Assembly: GCA_002189035.1 (NCBI GenBank)
Contig: CM007990.1
Coordinates: 2,728,001-2,792,000 of the forward strand
Source: Utricularia gibba
Lineage: Eukaryota; Streptophyta; Magnoliopsida; Lamiales; Lentibulariaceae
Length of the DNA stretch: 64,000 bases
Direction: 5' to 3'
Shown: piece by piece, positions 62,286-64,000 of the stretch
Layout of the letters: each line of letters starts with the position of its first letter
Numbering within the stretch: the stretch's first letter is position 1
Notes under the pieces: generated by a model
Seen by the model: only the letters and a program-made list of their open reading frames with translations
What the model was told of the DNA's origin: nothing
Databases searched by the model: none
Translations under genes and position numbers: made by a program

Positions 62286-63640
62286 TATGTTGAATATGCT
62301 ATCCACCAGTATTCTACATGAAAATAAATGTAGTAGTAGCAAGTTCAAGTTGATCCACAGAAAGCAATCGATTTTTAATTGCTAGTCTTACTGTAAGCTG
62401 GATTTAATAGGGGGTGTGGCAAGTTGTTTGGAAATACGTAAAAATAGGGAAATAAACATTTTTGGTGCACACTACTACCATAGAACAATGTGTAAATCCC
62501 TACTCTAATTGAGCTAGATGAAAATAACTGCCAAACATAAACTGAGAAAGAATCTAGCTAACATGATGGCCATGACTTAAGAGCATGCATTAACAAAGGC
62601 ATAAGTCAAGCAGTTTCTCAATTTCTCACTATAGTGTTTAAGGTTATTTGTCTCATTTAATGATAAATAAAAACAACTACCTAAAACACACAACTAAAGA
62701 AATACATAAAATGTGCAGCCATGAAGTTGAACAAAACTTTTAAAAATAGCTCCAGAAATTCTACTTCCGTAGTTTTATTCAACAATAAGGTTTTCCTAAG
62801 AATTGTTCCTTTGAGTAGGTGAATAGCACTCTCTTGCTACTTTAACTCTATCATAGCTTCTTATTTTGCAGCACATAATGGTGGTTTCGCTATCTTGTTC
62901 GAGATACCCTATTCGTCTACTATCTCTGTTTTCTCCCCCAAGAGATGCAAAAATTAATAGAATGTAATGAGAAAATGAAACATAATGAAGGTAAAAATAA
63001 CTTTCAAAGGTGATGCAAATGCATCTTTTAAAACAATAGAAAATCACTTATCAACCCTATACCCTTCATGATTGCAAGTGAAGTTCCAACTCTATGAGGT
63101 TTTGCTAAGATCGGGCATGCTTAGCAAATGTTGAATCTTTTTCCAATTAATTCATATTTTGGGCTCCTCCTATGTAGATGGCATTCAATTCAAAATGTTC
63201 TTTGCAAGGTTCCATAAGGCTTCCATCACGATTGTCATGTTCTAGCATAAAACTATGAACTTGGTTTTGGGTGAGGAGTTACTCGTGGCAATTCGTGAAG
63301 CATGAGTAGTAGGGGTATGGGTCTCTGGCCAAGCCTTTAGTGAGTGTTGTTCTATTTTCTCTCCCTCCTCAAAGGAGAACTAAGTTGCACTCGTACAAAT
63401 ATAAACTAGTAATTACTTGCATCAAGGAAACTAAGTTGCATTTTTTGATCTTCTAAGAGAACTCAATAAGGTACTAGTCATGTTTTTCTCATGATTCAAA
63501 TAACACGAAACGACTTTTAGTCAACTTGAAGAAAGCGGGAACAAGAAGACCAAGCTTGGTGATCATAAAAACATGAACTTGGAAATTTTTATACACTAAG
63601 GTAAAACCTCATTATCATTCTAGAGAGTCCCTAAACAAGA
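62286..63640. other. Repeat G copy 2 and unassigned DNA
   Basis: AGCAAGTTCAAGTTGATCCA and AATTGCTAGTCTTACTGTAA (62338-62396) resemble 17005-17060. The remainder holds no gene that I can recognise. Confidence 0.35.
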
Positions 63641-64000
63641 TTGATAAGGGAAAAATCGGCCAAGGGTAATCGGTTCCTAAAAGGCTGCCAAAAGAGATCC
63701 CGAGGGAATAACGCCAGACGACAGATCGACGTCTGTCAGAAATCTGACAGGAATGGCCATATTACACAGCCTGAAAAGCGGCCAAATTACAGCATAACAG
63801 GCGGCCGATATCTAAAAAGCGAGATCGTATAGCAGAAGCAGAAAGCAACCGATGTTTGCAGACACCAGAATTCAGTCAGAGTGAGCTCTCCTATAAATAG
63901 ACGGAATTATGACAAGAAATGGGTTGGACTCAAAAAAGATTTCTTCAAGTTGTATTCTCCATTTTCGCAACCTCCACCTAGTGAAACTCTTTTCCGGCGA
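63641..64000 (+). other. LTR- or promoter-like end of window
   Basis: Composition rises in GC and a clear TATA box (CTATAAATAG, TATAAATA at 63892-63899) precedes a pyrimidine-rich start-like stretch. This could be the U3/R part of an LTR or a gene promoter. The window ends before anything decisive. Confidence 0.35.

Overview
This is nuclear DNA from a flowering plant. Four host genes, all on the + strand, are cut by GT-AG introns and separated by long AT-rich stretches full of decayed transposable elements. The genes are not GC-biased as grass genes often are. I cannot name the species.

Host genes: a BTB/POZ-BACK-discoidin protein of the At2g30600 type (26361-30630; 12 coding exons and one frame break); the catalytic subunit of dolichol-phosphate mannose synthase, DPM1 (35622-37316; 8 exons, intact); a peroxisomal acyl-activating enzyme of the AAE1 type ending in SKL (41228-43025; 2 exons, intact); and a homologue of LIN37, a subunit of the DREAM/MuvB cell-cycle complex (54925-56783; 7 exons, one with a GC donor). 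They share no pathway and are simply neighbours.

Mobile DNA, left to right: a Ty3/gypsy relic (2477-8860, minus strand) split by a hAT transposon (3582-8136, 8-bp target duplication), which is itself split by a solo LTR (6572-7878); Athila-like gag fragments and LTR pieces (11097-15256); a foldback element (21325-22036); solo LTRs at 22232-23323, 32220-33412 and 45182-46383 with 5-bp duplications; a decayed PIF/Harbinger element between DPM1 and AAE1 (about 37748-40808); and a 7.1-kb PIF/Harbinger element between AAE1 and LIN37 (46886-54028). From 57 kb to the end the sequence is again LTR-type debris. Three LTR families (called A, B and C here) each occur three or more times.

The most interesting object is the 7.1-kb Harbinger element. 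Between perfect terminal inverted repeats it carries a nearly complete transposase, a Myb/SANT partner gene on the other strand with one nonsense codon, a spliced HAD/FCP1-type phosphatase gene fragment that looks captured from the host, a long hairpin, and a 147-bp tandem repeat whose small hairpins show compensating base changes. Boundaries marked as approximate were judged by eye from repeat similarity.
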